Part shown: positions 18,407 to 26,888 of the stretch, in pieces | Position numbering within the stretch: position 1 is the first letter of the stretch | Layout of the letters: the number at the start of each line of letters is the position of its first letter | From: Paenibacillus zeisoli | GTDB lineage: Bacteria > Bacillota > Bacilli > Paenibacillales > Paenibacillaceae | DNA: 64,000 bases | Assembly: GCF_003994465.1 (NCBI RefSeq) | Contig: NZ_RZNX01000001.1 | Span: forward strand, 310,001 to 374,000 | Reading direction: 5' to 3' | Notes under the pieces: generated by a model | The model's database searches: none | Told to the model about the DNA's origin: nothing | Seen by the model: the letters and a program-made list of their open reading frames with translations, nothing else | Position numbers and translations under genes: made by a program

Positions 18407-19546
18407 ATGTCATTTTCACTGGAAATAGCAAGCCCGGAAGCAATCAAAGCGGCAATTGAAGAGGAAGTCAAACCTGTTCCCGAAGAGGTAGCAAAGCTTA
18501 AAGAACTTGCAGATTCCAATGTAGCCGCCATTATGGAACTTGATCTGGAGTCACTGGATAAGCGAAGGGAAATCCTGCAATCTATCGATACATTCGGCTT
18601 AAATACAATGAGGATGTCGTCAGATAAGAACACACTGCTGCAGGTGTCGGTAGGGAAACTGTCGCACACAGGGGATGAGGGCGGTCAAGTGGCCAAGGGT
18701 CTTGCTGAACTGCATATGCAGCTTAAGGATTTGGACCCGAGTGTCATCGATTTTGCCAAGCAAGGGTTGCTCGGGAAGTTATTCAATCCAATACGAGCTT
18801 ACTTTCTGAAATTTCAAAAAGCAGATATCGTAATTGCCGATATTGTAACTTCTTTAGATAAAGGGAAAGCAACACTTAAGAATGACAACACAACACTTGA
18901 GATTGAACAGCAAACTTTACGTGACCTGACCAAAAAGCTGCAAAAGGAAATTGAGCTGGGAAGTCTTATGGACACAGCCATTGAAGCTCAGATTGAAGCC
19001 GCGAGACTGCGAAATGAGGACCCGGACAGGATCCGATTCATTACTGAGGAAGTCCTGTTTCCTCTACGTCAGCGGGTAATGGATTTACAGCAGATGCTCG
19101 TCGTCAACCAACAGGGAATCATGGCCATTGAGGTCATTATTCGAAATAACAAAGAGCTTATCCGCGGAGTGGATCGAGCGAAGAATGTCACGATTTCAGC
19201 GCTCAAAATCTCCGTAACGGTAGCAAGTGCACTCTATAATCAGAAGATCGTGCTGAAGAAGATAGAACTCTTGAATCAGACGACGAATGAACTGATTGCC
19301 GGCACATCCCGTATGTTAAAGAATCAAGGCGCGGAAATACACAAGCAATCCCTTGAGACGAGTATTTCTGTAGATACATTGAAGCAGGCTTTCACCGATG
19401 TATTATCGGCTCTGGATTCCATAAGCACCTATAAGCAGGAAGCTCTGCCAAAGATGCGTGAGACTATCACTCAATTCAGGGAACTGGCGGATAGCGGGGA
19501 GACACAGATTCAGCGGTTAGAAAAGGGGCATAAGCTAGGCTTATAA
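18407..19546 (+). CDS. TelA/toxic-anion-resistance family protein
   Basis: A 379-residue all-helical cytoplasmic protein of the TelA family, first linked to tellurite resistance. Typical segments are FGLNTMRMSSDKN, LFNPIRAYFLKFQKA, the DLTKKLQKEIELGSLMD region and VVNQQGIMAIEVIIRNN. It starts behind GAGGGGG. Partner genes upstream (membrane protein and VWA protein) fit the wider association of TelA with VWA proteins in stress gene clusters. The biochemical activity of TelA proteins is not established. Confidence 0.9.
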   Translation: MSFSLEIASPEAIKAAIEEEVKPVPEEVAKLKELADSNVAAIMELDLESLDKRREILQSIDTFGLNTMRMSSDKNTLLQVSVGKLSHTGDEGGQVAKGLAELHMQLKDLDPSVIDFAKQGLLGKLFNPIRAYFLKFQKADIVIADIVTSLDKGKATLKNDNTTLEIEQQTLRDLTKKLQKEIELGSLMDTAIEAQIEAARLRNEDPDRIRFITEEVLFPLRQRVMDLQQMLVVNQQGIMAIEVIIRNNKELIRGVDRAKNVTISALKISVTVASALYNQKIVLKKIELLNQTTNELIAGTSRMLKNQGAEIHKQSLETSISVDTLKQAFTDVLSALDSISTYKQEALPKMRETITQFRELADSGETQIQRLEKGHKLGL

Positions 19547-19584
19547 GCGAAACGAATACATGGCTACCACCAGAAGAATGGAAA

Positions 19585-19623
19585 CCAACACCAACGGTAA
19601 AGCTAACCTTACCCTAGTGTTGG
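19585..19623 (+). promoter_or_regulatory. Stem-loop overlapping the ribosome site of the YetF-like gene
   Basis: CCAACAC (19585-19591) pairs with GTGTTGG (19617-19623), with an inner GGTAA/TTACC stem. The right arm runs into the GGAGG site at 19622-19626, so folding could lower translation of the next gene. Confidence 0.4.
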
Positions 19624-19632
19624 AGGTATTCT

Positions 19633-20220
19633 ATGTGGACTGTGTTTTGGAATTCAATCGTGCTTGCAATAGCGGGCACATTATTTCTTAGAATAGCTGG
19701 ACGAAATTCCATCTCCGAAATGACAACTCCCCAAGTGACCATACTCCTCATGGTTGGAACTGTCCTTGGATCCGAGATAGGGGGGAAGGGACTGGGAATG
19801 TCCGTGTTTGGCACGTTCATTCTTGTACTGTTTCTCGTAGCCTCCGAATGGATCTCGCTCCGCTTCAATCGAGCTGAGAAGCTGCTTAAAGGCTTTGGGA
19901 CACCGGTCATATCAGAAGGGAAAATGCTGATTGAGAACATGAAGAAGCTACGAATATCTGTGGATGATCTGGAGAAACGTCTGCGGTTGTTGGGAATCTC
20001 CCGGATTGAGGATGTCAAAACGGGCACGATCGAGGAAAACGGACAGTTCGGATATGAATTGTATCGTCATGCCAGACCTGTTACCATGGAGGATCTTGAA
20101 CAGTTATTAAAAGCGAACTTCCCCCATATCGTTATCCCAGCTGAATCCAGCGAAGATAATATTTTTAGCGAAACCTTCAAAGATTCAGGAAAGTCTGATC
20201 AACCCAAATACTTGCAGTAA
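19633..20220 (+). CDS. YetF/DUF421-family membrane protein
   Basis: A 195-residue protein with about three N-terminal membrane helices (roughly 5-75) and a C-terminal soluble domain containing LIENMKKLRISVDDLEKRLRLLGI and GYELYRHARPVTMEDLEQLL, typical of the YetF/YcaP family. Bacillus relatives are often sporulation or envelope associated; the molecular role is unclear. GGAGG lies seven bases before the ATG and is partly inside a stem-loop. It follows telA by 86 bases, perhaps as a separate unit. Two terminators follow. Confidence 0.88.
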   Translation: MWTVFWNSIVLAIAGTLFLRIAGRNSISEMTTPQVTILLMVGTVLGSEIGGKGLGMSVFGTFILVLFLVASEWISLRFNRAEKLLKGFGTPVISEGKMLIENMKKLRISVDDLEKRLRLLGISRIEDVKTGTIEENGQFGYELYRHARPVTMEDLEQLLKANFPHIVIPAESSEDNIFSETFKDSGKSDQPKYLQ

Positions 20221-20238
20221 TCAACCTATAATGCTCTA

Positions 20239-20262
20239 AGTAGACGTTCTTCGTCTGCTTTT
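20239..20262 (+). terminator. Terminator after the YetF-like gene
   Basis: An 8-bp stem (20239-20246 with 20252-20259), 5-base loop, then TTTT. Confidence 0.7.
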
Positions 20263-20307
20263 ATCGTATGATGGGAATTAACAAGGAGTATCGCTACAAA
20301 AATTAGG

Positions 20308-20332
20308 GGCACACCTTGGGTGTGCCTTCTTT
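20308..20332 (+). terminator. Second terminator hairpin upstream of the hydrolase
   Basis: GGCACACC pairs with GGTGTGCC around a TTG loop, followed by a short T-rich run. It insulates the hydrolase from readthrough. Confidence 0.65.
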
Positions 20333-20389
20333 AATTAGTGGGTAAAGAATAATTAGTAGTAATTAGAGAAGCTGCATAACAAGAATTGG

Positions 20390-20418
20390 TTTACAAATTA
20401 TGTATATTAAACTATTCT
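20390..20418 (+). promoter_or_regulatory. Candidate sigma-A promoter of the alpha/beta hydrolase
   Basis: TTTACA (20390-20395) and TATTCT (20413-20418) with exactly 17 bases between them, about 55 bases before the start codon in an AT-rich stretch. Confidence 0.5.
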
Positions 20419-20473
20419 ATGCATGTAATCATTTTATAAAAATTTGTCAAATTTAAAAATGGAGGAGATCAAC

Positions 20474-21310
20474 ATGCCAAAGGTAACCGTAGGTACGGAG
20501 AACGATGCCCCAATTGAACTTTATTACGAGGATTTGGGTACAGGCAAGCCCGTCGTACTCATTCATGGATGGCCCTTGAGTGGACGTTCCTGGGAGAAGC
20601 AGGTACCCGCACTTGTTGAAGCTGGCTACCGGGTAATTACATACGACCGACGCGGGTTTGGTCAATCCTCTCAGCCTTGGAATGGCTATGATTATGATAC
20701 TTTTGCGGCTGATCTGAATAAGCTCCTTGAACATTTAGATCTGCGTGAAGCCGTACTTGTGGGCTTCTCCATGGGTGGCGGTGAGGTAGCTAGATACATC
20801 GGTACTTATGGAAGTGAGCGGGTAAGCAAGGCTGTATTGGCAGCGGCAGTTCCTCCGTTCCTGTACAAATCTGACAGCAATCCAGAGGGAGGATTAGACG
20901 ATGCGGCAATTAAGGGCTTCGAGGACGGGGTGAGAAGCGATCGAATAGCCTTTCTTGACAACTTTACTCATGGATTCTTTGCAGCCGGAGACAGAACTGA
21001 CTTGGTGAGCGAACCTTTCCGAATTTATAACCGTGATATTGCTGCTTTCGCCTCTCCTAAAGGTACACTGGACTGTATCTCCGCATTCAGTCGAACCGAT
21101 TTCCGCGAGGATTTGACTAAGTTCAATATTCCGACTCTCATTATCCATGGCGATTCGGATGCAATTGTTCCTATTGAAGTCAGCGGGAAAAGAAGCCATG
21201 AGGCGATACCCGGCAGCCAGCTCGTTGTTATTGAAGGCGGACCACATGGCTTAAACGCAACCCATGCGGAAGCATTCAATTCGGCACTAATTAAATTCCT
21301 GGGCAGCTAA
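20474..21310 (+). CDS. Alpha/beta hydrolase, cofactor-free haloperoxidase/esterase type
   Basis: A 278-residue alpha/beta hydrolase. The nucleophile serine is in GFSMGG (near residue 98), the acid in IHGDSDAIVP (near 226) and the histidine in GGPHGLN (near 257); the oxyanion segment is IHGWPLSGRSW. The D-R-R-G-F-G-Q-S motif is typical of the non-haem chloroperoxidase group, which in practice are esterases or perhydrolases. The frame opens at 20444, but GGAGGAG at 20461-20467 points to 20474. It is a single gene with its own promoter and terminator. Confidence 0.9.
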   Translation: MPKVTVGTENDAPIELYYEDLGTGKPVVLIHGWPLSGRSWEKQVPALVEAGYRVITYDRRGFGQSSQPWNGYDYDTFAADLNKLLEHLDLREAVLVGFSMGGGEVARYIGTYGSERVSKAVLAAAVPPFLYKSDSNPEGGLDDAAIKGFEDGVRSDRIAFLDNFTHGFFAAGDRTDLVSEPFRIYNRDIAAFASPKGTLDCISAFSRTDFREDLTKFNIPTLIIHGDSDAIVPIEVSGKRSHEAIPGSQLVVIEGGPHGLNATHAEAFNSALIKFLGS

Positions 21311-21327
21311 GCCACCCGATTAAATAA

Positions 21328-21359
21328 GAACTGCCCTTCTCCACTGGAGAGGGCAGTTC
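21328..21359. terminator. Bidirectional terminator between convergent genes
   Basis: GAACTGCCCT pairs with AGGGCAGTTC, extended by an inner stem, and lies between the plus-strand hydrolase and the minus-strand phosphatase. T-rich sequence follows on the plus side. Confidence 0.8.
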
Positions 21360-21371
21360 CTTTATTCATGC

Positions 21372-22130
21372 TTAAAGGCTTGAAGGTGAGGAGACAAGAT
21401 CACCTGATTCTTTCTGGTGACTTGACTCCAGGCAGAACGGCAGCATATTTCTAAGCGCCCAAAGCTGTTCATATCCCGAAATCTGCAGATCGGCCAGGGA
21501 CAAATTCTGGCTGCCGGAGCCGGGATTATTATAACCAATGCAGCGCATTCCAGCGCTATTGGCTGCCTTCACTCCATTGCGTGAATCCTCGATGACGAGG
21601 CATTTAGAGGGATTCACACCAAGCAGATTGGCTGCATGCAGGAAAATATCCGGCGACGGTTTGCCGTTAGCGACCTCCTCACCGGACACCCTGACATTGA
21701 AATAGCGACCAAGGCCTGTCTTATCCATAATCAGCTCAATTAACACTTTGGGTGAAGAGGAGGCGACGGCAACAGGCACCTGTTTATCGGCAAGCCAATC
21801 CAGCCAAGACTCCAAATGGGGCATGGGCTTAAGCTCACTGTGATTCCGCATGATTGTCATAACGTTGTCTTTATGATAGGTAAGAACTTGTTCCAGCGTA
21901 AATTCGAGCTGATGCTTATCGAGGACACGCTGCCACATCGTCTCGAGTGTAACGCCCACGTAACCATGATGCTCCGCTTCATCCGGATAGGCTCCAAAGT
22001 GAGCAAAGGAGGCCCGCTCAATATCGAAGTAGATAGGCTCACTATCGACAAGCACACCGTCCATGTCAAAGATAACGGCTTCGATCGAATCTTTCTTCCA
22101 GGTCTGATCATCAGGTAACATCATCTTCAT
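21372..22130 (-). CDS. HAD-family phosphatase/phosphomutase (beta-PGM-like)
   Basis: About 252 residues with all HAD motifs: VIFDMDGVLVDSEP (nucleophile and acid aspartates), VASSSPKV (motif II), GKPSPD (lysine) and VIEDSRNGVKAA (metal acids), plus an alpha-helical cap typical of beta-phosphoglucomutase and sugar-phosphate phosphatases. A longer frame reaches 22193, but GGAGG precedes the ATG at 22130. It is the last gene of a minus-strand operon with a transporter, aminotransferase and polyol-type dehydrogenase. Here it most likely dephosphorylates an amino-sugar phosphate. A phosphomutase role cannot be excluded. Confidence 0.85.
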   Translation of the reverse strand: MKMMLPDDQTWKKDSIEAVIFDMDGVLVDSEPIYFDIERASFAHFGAYPDEAEHHGYVGVTLETMWQRVLDKHQLEFTLEQVLTYHKDNVMTIMRNHSELKPMPHLESWLDWLADKQVPVAVASSSPKVLIELIMDKTGLGRYFNVRVSGEEVANGKPSPDIFLHAANLLGVNPSKCLVIEDSRNGVKAANSAGMRCIGYNNPGSGSQNLSLADLQISGYEQLWALRNMLPFCLESSHQKESGDLVSSPSSL

Positions 22131-22161
22131 CACTCCTCCATAAATTAATTTAGACAGGCCG

Positions 22162-23202
22162 TTAGCTGGATTGCAGGATGACTTTAATGGCATTGGAAGA
22201 GGGATTTAGAGTCTTTTCATTCAGATCACAGCCCAAGGCCGAGAACGCCTCAATATATTGATCCAGCGGGTACGTATGTGTAATGATTTTTTTGGCAGGA
22301 ATAATGTTCTTTTCAATCATGTAGTGGGCGGTTGAGAAGGTGCCAAGTGAGTCAATGGAACCTATAATCTTAAGACTCCGATCGACAATTTCCTTTGGAT
22401 TAAAGCTGTTAATTCCATCTCTAAGGCCTACAAGCATTAAATAACCACCATGGGCCAGGTTCGACAACACCTGGGTTCCGACAGCGCCGGTCGTGTCGAC
22501 AATCAGATCAACCTGATGACTGCCCGGAGCCATAGACTCGATGGCTGATTCGAAGGATTCGTGCGTCTGCCAGCGTTCAGGCGTTATGGAACTGGCCATA
22601 TTCAGACGGTCCTTGGAAATATCCACAATGGAACCCGTGACGCCTTTGGAAGCAAGTGCATAGCTGTACAGCATGCCTATCGGTCCGGCACCCAGCACAA
22701 TGGTTCTGAAGTTGGGGAGAAGCTTAATTTGATTAATGCCGGTAAGGATACAGCTCAAGGGCTCAGTTAAGGTAGCTTCTTCATAGCTGACATGGTCGGC
22801 TAATTTATATAGAAACCGGTCTTCCGTAATATAATAATCGGTAAAAGTTCCGTCTGCACTGACGCCGGTCTCAGTTACTGCCTTATGAAGGCAGTGATTC
22901 TGCCGCCCGGTTCTGCACATCTCGCATTGGCCGCAATAGTAGGTAGGATCGATGACGACCCGGTCGCCAGGCATAAGCGTATCCACCGCACTCCCCGTCT
23001 TGACCACTACACCTGCAGATTCATGGCCAAGAATAATGGAAGAGGAAGCGTGGTATCTTCCGCTAACAATACCCAGATCCGTGCCGCATACTCCTGTAGC
23101 ATGGATGCGTACCAGAACCTGATTATCTCTCGTAATCTCGGGAACGGGTCTCTCCTCAAGAGCGACGTCCCACGCCGATTTATAGATTAATGCAAGCATC
23201 AT
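22162..23202 (-). CDS. Zinc-dependent medium-chain polyol/alcohol dehydrogenase (GutB-like)
   Basis: The 346-residue MDR enzyme has the catalytic zinc ligands (ATGVCGTD and LGHESAG), a four-cysteine structural zinc loop (YCGQCEMCRTGRQNHC) and a Rossmann loop VLGAGPIGMLYS. It resembles sorbitol and threonine dehydrogenases that oxidise secondary or primary alcohols with NAD(P). AAGGAGG precedes a double ATG (23202 or 23199). It sits 16 bases after a class III aminotransferase stop and just before the HAD gene. The same trio of activities makes the azasugar precursor in Bacillus. Confidence 0.88.
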   Translation of the reverse strand: MMLALIYKSAWDVALEERPVPEITRDNQVLVRIHATGVCGTDLGIVSGRYHASSSIILGHESAGVVVKTGSAVDTLMPGDRVVIDPTYYCGQCEMCRTGRQNHCLHKAVTETGVSADGTFTDYYITEDRFLYKLADHVSYEEATLTEPLSCILTGINQIKLLPNFRTIVLGAGPIGMLYSYALASKGVTGSIVDISKDRLNMASSITPERWQTHESFESAIESMAPGSHQVDLIVDTTGAVGTQVLSNLAHGGYLMLVGLRDGINSFNPKEIVDRSLKIIGSIDSLGTFSTAHYMIEKNIIPAKKIITHTYPLDQYIEAFSALGCDLNEKTLNPSSNAIKVILQSS

Positions 23203-23218
23203 TATACCTCCTTGTTAA

Positions 23219-24457
23219 TTAGCCTACGCTTTTTAGCACCGCATCCAGTTTGTCTACAATTTGAGCGATTTCATCTTCGGTAACTGTAAGGGATGGCCTT
23301 ACTTTCACAACATTTCCGAACCCATACCGGGATCCTCTTAGAATAAGATGTTGATCCGAGAATGCCCGTTCGATAATCGCATTAGCTTTGGCTACATCGG
23401 GGGCTCCATCCTGGTCCACAATTTCAAGACCCCACATCAGTCCAACGCCGCGGGCTTCGCCGATACTTGCATATTTCATATCAAGTTCACCCAGCAGGTC
23501 TCCTAATATTTCGCCCTTCAATTTGACTTCGTCCAGGAATCCTGGCTCGGATACCACTTCAAGAGTGGATTTGGCAGCTGTTACTGAGATGAGGTTGCTG
23601 CCCGAGGTGAAGGAGTGCTCGTGCTTCTCCAGCACATCGAGACGAGATTGCATGATTACCGCAGCCACAGGAACACCAATGCCGCCAAGACCTTTGGCCA
23701 AAGTGATGATATCCGGCTTGATATCGAACAGTTCACTGGCGAACATATAGCCTGTCCGGCCAATCCCTGTCTGAACCTCATCGGCAATGAGGATCATGTT
23801 ATGTTCATCGCAGAGCTTGCGAAGACGCTGGAAATATCCTTCGGGAGGAATAATGTTGCCTCCGTTCCCGAGAATAGGTTCTATAATCATGCAGGCGATG
23901 GAGCCGGAGCTTGCATATTCAATTTGATCGGATATGGCTTCTATACATTGAAACCCGCAATTGGGTTGTGAAGAATTAAAAGGGCATCGATAGCAGTAGG
24001 GAGCAGGAACGTGCAGCGAATTGGGAACCGCTGAATTCGGGAATTTTCTACGGCGGAAGGCATTTCCTGAGATTCCAGTTGCGAACTGGGTCTGACCGTG
24101 ATGGGAGAGAAACAGGCTTATGATATCGTTTGCACCGGTATATTTTTGCGCAATTTTCGTTGCACACTCGTTAGCCGTTGAACCTGTAATATCTCTCATC
24201 CAGCCTGCATCAATGCCATTCGGTGCATATTCTACCAAGTGGGCCAGAACCTCATCCACATAGGGCTCCGTGAAGGTAGATGACATATGCGAAAGATTCC
24301 CAACCTGTTCCTGAACCTTCTCGACTACATGGGGGTGATTATACCCTAACGAAAGATTGAACGTCCCTGATACTCCATCTAAATATTCAACACCTGAATC
24401 GTCGATCAACCGGATTCCCTTGCCATATCTAAATCGGTCTTTAGTTAACGTTTGCAT
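23219..24457 (-). CDS. Class III PLP aminotransferase (GabT-like)
   Basis: A 412-residue fold-type I aminotransferase of class III. Key segments are DGVSGTFNLSLGYNHP, MIIEPILGNGG, LIADEVQTGIGRTG (PLP aspartate) and ITLAKGLGGIGVPVAAV (Schiff-base lysine). It has a cysteine-rich stretch APYCYRCPFNSSQPNCGFQC seen in some alanine-glyoxylate and phospholyase-type relatives. The ATG at 24457 has better spacing to GGAGGG than the one at 24463. It may aminate a sugar such as fructose 6-phosphate, as GabT1 does in deoxynojirimycin synthesis. An ordinary omega-aminotransferase is the alternative. Confidence 0.88.
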   Translation of the reverse strand: MQTLTKDRFRYGKGIRLIDDSGVEYLDGVSGTFNLSLGYNHPHVVEKVQEQVGNLSHMSSTFTEPYVDEVLAHLVEYAPNGIDAGWMRDITGSTANECATKIAQKYTGANDIISLFLSHHGQTQFATGISGNAFRRRKFPNSAVPNSLHVPAPYCYRCPFNSSQPNCGFQCIEAISDQIEYASSGSIACMIIEPILGNGGNIIPPEGYFQRLRKLCDEHNMILIADEVQTGIGRTGYMFASELFDIKPDIITLAKGLGGIGVPVAAVIMQSRLDVLEKHEHSFTSGSNLISVTAAKSTLEVVSEPGFLDEVKLKGEILGDLLGELDMKYASIGEARGVGLMWGLEIVDQDGAPDVAKANAIIERAFSDQHLILRGSRYGFGNVVKVRPSLTVTEDEIAQIVDKLDAVLKSVG

Positions 24458-24564
24458 AATCATCCCTCCAAATATAGATTGATCAATCTGCCAAGCTAGC
24501 TCCTGGTACGGATAGTTTCTTCGGCCTCACCTCCTCAAATGAATCAACAACAACAACAGACCAA

Positions 24565-25773
24565 TTACATTTCGTTGGTTGGCTGAATGATCTGCTTGCT
24601 CACACGCTTATTACCTATGTTCCATTGGTGAGAGAGTCCGATAGTTACAAGCAGGATCACGGTAAAGCCTGCCAAAATCCAAACGGTATAGCTGACCGGC
24701 CATTCCGTCATACTCCATCCGATCACATACTGCAGTATCGCGCCTCCAATGCCGCCTGAAGCGATGAGTATACTAGTTGTACTCTCGGTCATGCCGGGAA
24801 TCAATGAGTTCGCATAGACCAAAGCGATAGCGAACAGCCCGGACATGAACACGCCTATTCCAAAAATCAACAGATAGGTAGCCCATTCGCTTGAGTTCAA
24901 AGCCATCGCAATTATAAAAAAGAGTGAGCCAAGTGTGCTCCAGAATAAAAAAGGGAGATATTTAACGGATTCGGCAACTCTGCCTACGAATAAACGACCG
25001 ATTACCATCGCAATCCATAAGAAAGTTACGCTTAAAGAGGCAAGAGACTTAGGAATATGTATCGTCTCGATTAATATGGATGGCAGGAAGTTCATGAACC
25101 CTAGCTCCAATCCCATATATACGAAGAAGAAAACGATGAAAATAGCTAGCAGCTTCACTTGTCTGGCAGTATAGCGAGTCTTGGTAACTGGTGAACTTGA
25201 GTCCGTCTTGTCACTAGTATGAAGCTTGCTAGAACTGGCTGCAGGCATCGTCATCCAGAGCAGAACCAGAATCAAAGTTATTCCGGAAATAGTGAAGAAA
25301 GTGTACGGCCAGACCTTGAGCGTAATGCACAAGCTCACTACAGCAGGGATAAGCAGAGCGCCTACTCCAAAAAATACATCCAGTTTGGCCATGGCTACGG
25401 CCTTGCCTTCTTCAGCATATTCAATCGTGAATGCTCCTATGGAGGACTCGATAATACCTGAACCGAACCCTACGAACAGGACCATCAGAATGATCCACAT
25501 CCAGGAAGGCAGGAATCCCATCACCAGACAGGCGGCAGTAATACAGCAGAGTGCAATGAGAAGCATGCTCCTCCTACCGATGTAGGTTGACATTATCGGG
25601 GAGGCAATCACTCCTGCTAGAAAACCGAGAAACTGCAGGAATAGCAAGGTTCCGCCATCGCTGTAGCCCCGTTCATAATGCGATAATAACTCTGGCAGCA
25701 GAGAACCCATGAATACACTAGTAATCCCAATTAATAAGTAAAATCCACAGCTAAGCGCAAAGATCCTTTTCAC
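24565..25773 (-). CDS. MFS transporter, first gene of the aminotransferase operon
   Basis: A 402-residue carrier with twelve predicted membrane helices and a basic/serine-rich central loop (about residues 188-205). The loop after helix 2 (IMSTYIGRRSMLL) is a variant of the MFS motif. The start is GTG behind AAGGAGGA. It precedes the aminotransferase by about 107 bases on the same strand and may export the operon product or import its substrate. The sequence does not show the direction. Confidence 0.85.
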   Translation of the reverse strand: MKRIFALSCGFYLLIGITSVFMGSLLPELLSHYERGYSDGGTLLFLQFLGFLAGVIASPIMSTYIGRRSMLLIALCCITAACLVMGFLPSWMWIILMVLFVGFGSGIIESSIGAFTIEYAEEGKAVAMAKLDVFFGVGALLIPAVVSLCITLKVWPYTFFTISGITLILVLLWMTMPAASSSKLHTSDKTDSSSPVTKTRYTARQVKLLAIFIVFFFVYMGLELGFMNFLPSILIETIHIPKSLASLSVTFLWIAMVIGRLFVGRVAESVKYLPFLFWSTLGSLFFIIAMALNSSEWATYLLIFGIGVFMSGLFAIALVYANSLIPGMTESTTSILIASGGIGGAILQYVIGWSMTEWPVSYTVWILAGFTVILLVTIGLSHQWNIGNKRVSKQIIQPTNEM

Positions 25774-25934
25774 GGAATGGTCCTCCTTAAGATGACGTAA
25801 ACGAATACGTTGTGAAGATTCGTTGATAACAATTTATACCAATTTTTCCGAAAAGTATATATTTAATTGTAAAAATAGTTCCATATTCTAGTAAAATATG
25901 TAAATCAATATTAAGACCTAAATGCACGACAAAT

Positions 25935-25963
25935 AAGCTGCGGTCATCAAGAGACAGCAGCTT
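25935..25963 (-). terminator. Possible terminator of the Crp/Fnr gene
   Basis: AAGCTGC and GCAGCTT arms flank an inner partly paired stem downstream of the minus-strand regulator. The T run on the minus strand is short, so termination may be weak. Confidence 0.4.
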
Positions 25964-26008
25964 GTAAGGATAATCTATTAAGACTTTTATATATCCAAAG
26001 TCATCTTA

Positions 26009-26710
26009 TTATTGAGTCGAAAGCTCTATAAGACGGTCAGGAGCAAGAATATCTAGAGTACGAAGCTTCATATGAATGATGCCATCATTTACCCACTGGG
26101 TCAGCTTTCGGCTTAATGTCTCAGGAGTGGTGCCGATCATTGAGGAAAGTTCTTTCTTGGCCGCGGGAAGAATTACACGGTAACCGTCTGCACTTTGTTT
26201 TCTCCAATAGTGCACGATCATCATGGCAAGCCGCTGCTCCACATCCATGACATGCATGGCTCCGGCCCACTCATCCGCCTGCTGGAGCTGATCACTCATC
26301 GCTAGCAAGAAGCTGTAACTGAGCTGCGGATGGCTCTCGAGTAGGGGCCTGAAATCATCTTTGTGCAAGCGGCATATGACCGAAGGTTCGAGCACCTCTG
26401 CTGAGGCATAATGTTGTTTGTCCTGCAGTAGTGCGAATTGGCCAAAGAAATCACCGGGGAAGAGAAATCGCAGAATATGTTCTCTTCCATTATCCGCAAT
26501 TTTGGTGAGCTTCACGAGTCCATGGCTTAGTACGTACAGTGATTCCGACTGTTCTCCCTCATGGAACACATAGCTTCCTTTTGTGAAAGGAGCAGACTTG
26601 GCGATTGAAGTTAAGAGTTCTTTTTGATCCGGACTGAGCTTCTCAAAAACGGGGACATGATGAATGCACGATTCGGAATTCTCACAGCATACAGCGGCTT
26701 GACACATCAT
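26009..26710 (-). CDS. Crp/Fnr-family regulator, Fnr-like
   Basis: About 233 residues: an N-terminal cysteine cluster (MMCQAAVCCENSESC), a cyclic-nucleotide-binding-type sensor barrel (about 20-140; FHEGEQSESLYVLSHGLVKL), a dimerisation helix and a C-terminal winged helix. The recognition helix reads TTPETLSRKLTQW; the E-x-x-S-R pattern is that of Fnr, which reads TTGAT half-sites. The cysteines suggest an oxygen- or NO-sensing iron-sulfur cluster. The ORF opens at TTG 26713, but ATG 26710 fits AAGGAGG best. It is divergent from DUF2249 and cupin genes with a perfect Fnr box between. Confidence 0.88.
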   Translation of the reverse strand: MMCQAAVCCENSESCIHHVPVFEKLSPDQKELLTSIAKSAPFTKGSYVFHEGEQSESLYVLSHGLVKLTKIADNGREHILRFLFPGDFFGQFALLQDKQHYASAEVLEPSVICRLHKDDFRPLLESHPQLSYSFLLAMSDQLQQADEWAGAMHVMDVEQRLAMMIVHYWRKQSADGYRVILPAAKKELSSMIGTTPETLSRKLTQWVNDGIIHMKLRTLDILAPDRLIELSTQ

Positions 26711-26774
26711 CAAGCACCTCCTTGCAATTCTGGTAGTGGTGTATCCAGCGTACTCTTAAATCAAATGATTCAGG

Positions 26775-26788
26775 GTGAGGGACGTCAC
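26775..26788. promoter_or_regulatory. GTGA-N6-TCAC palindrome (Crp-like half-sites)
   Basis: GTGA (26775-26778) and TCAC (26785-26788) are a perfect inverted pair with the Crp-type 6-base gap, 30 bases upstream (centre to centre) of the Fnr box. It may be a second site for a Crp/Fnr protein. Confidence 0.4.
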
Positions 26789-26804
26789 ACGAATTCTAGA
26801 AAAC

Positions 26805-26818
26805 TTGATCTGGATCAA
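26805..26818. promoter_or_regulatory. Perfect Fnr box
   Basis: The sequence TTGATCTGGATCAA matches the consensus TTGAT-N4-ATCAA in every position. It lies in the divergent region between the Fnr-like regulator and the DUF2249/cupin genes. Confidence 0.75.
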
Positions 26819-26888
26819 GGTACATCTCTACGGAACATGGCAAGATAAGTCTTGTAGAGAACAGATGAGCAGCAGGGAGAGAGGGAAT

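Noticed and set aside
24535-24560. CAACAACAA short repeat behind the MFS gene as a repeat array
   Set aside because: It is a single short triplet run and not an array. No CRISPR-like spaced repeats were seen anywhere in the window.
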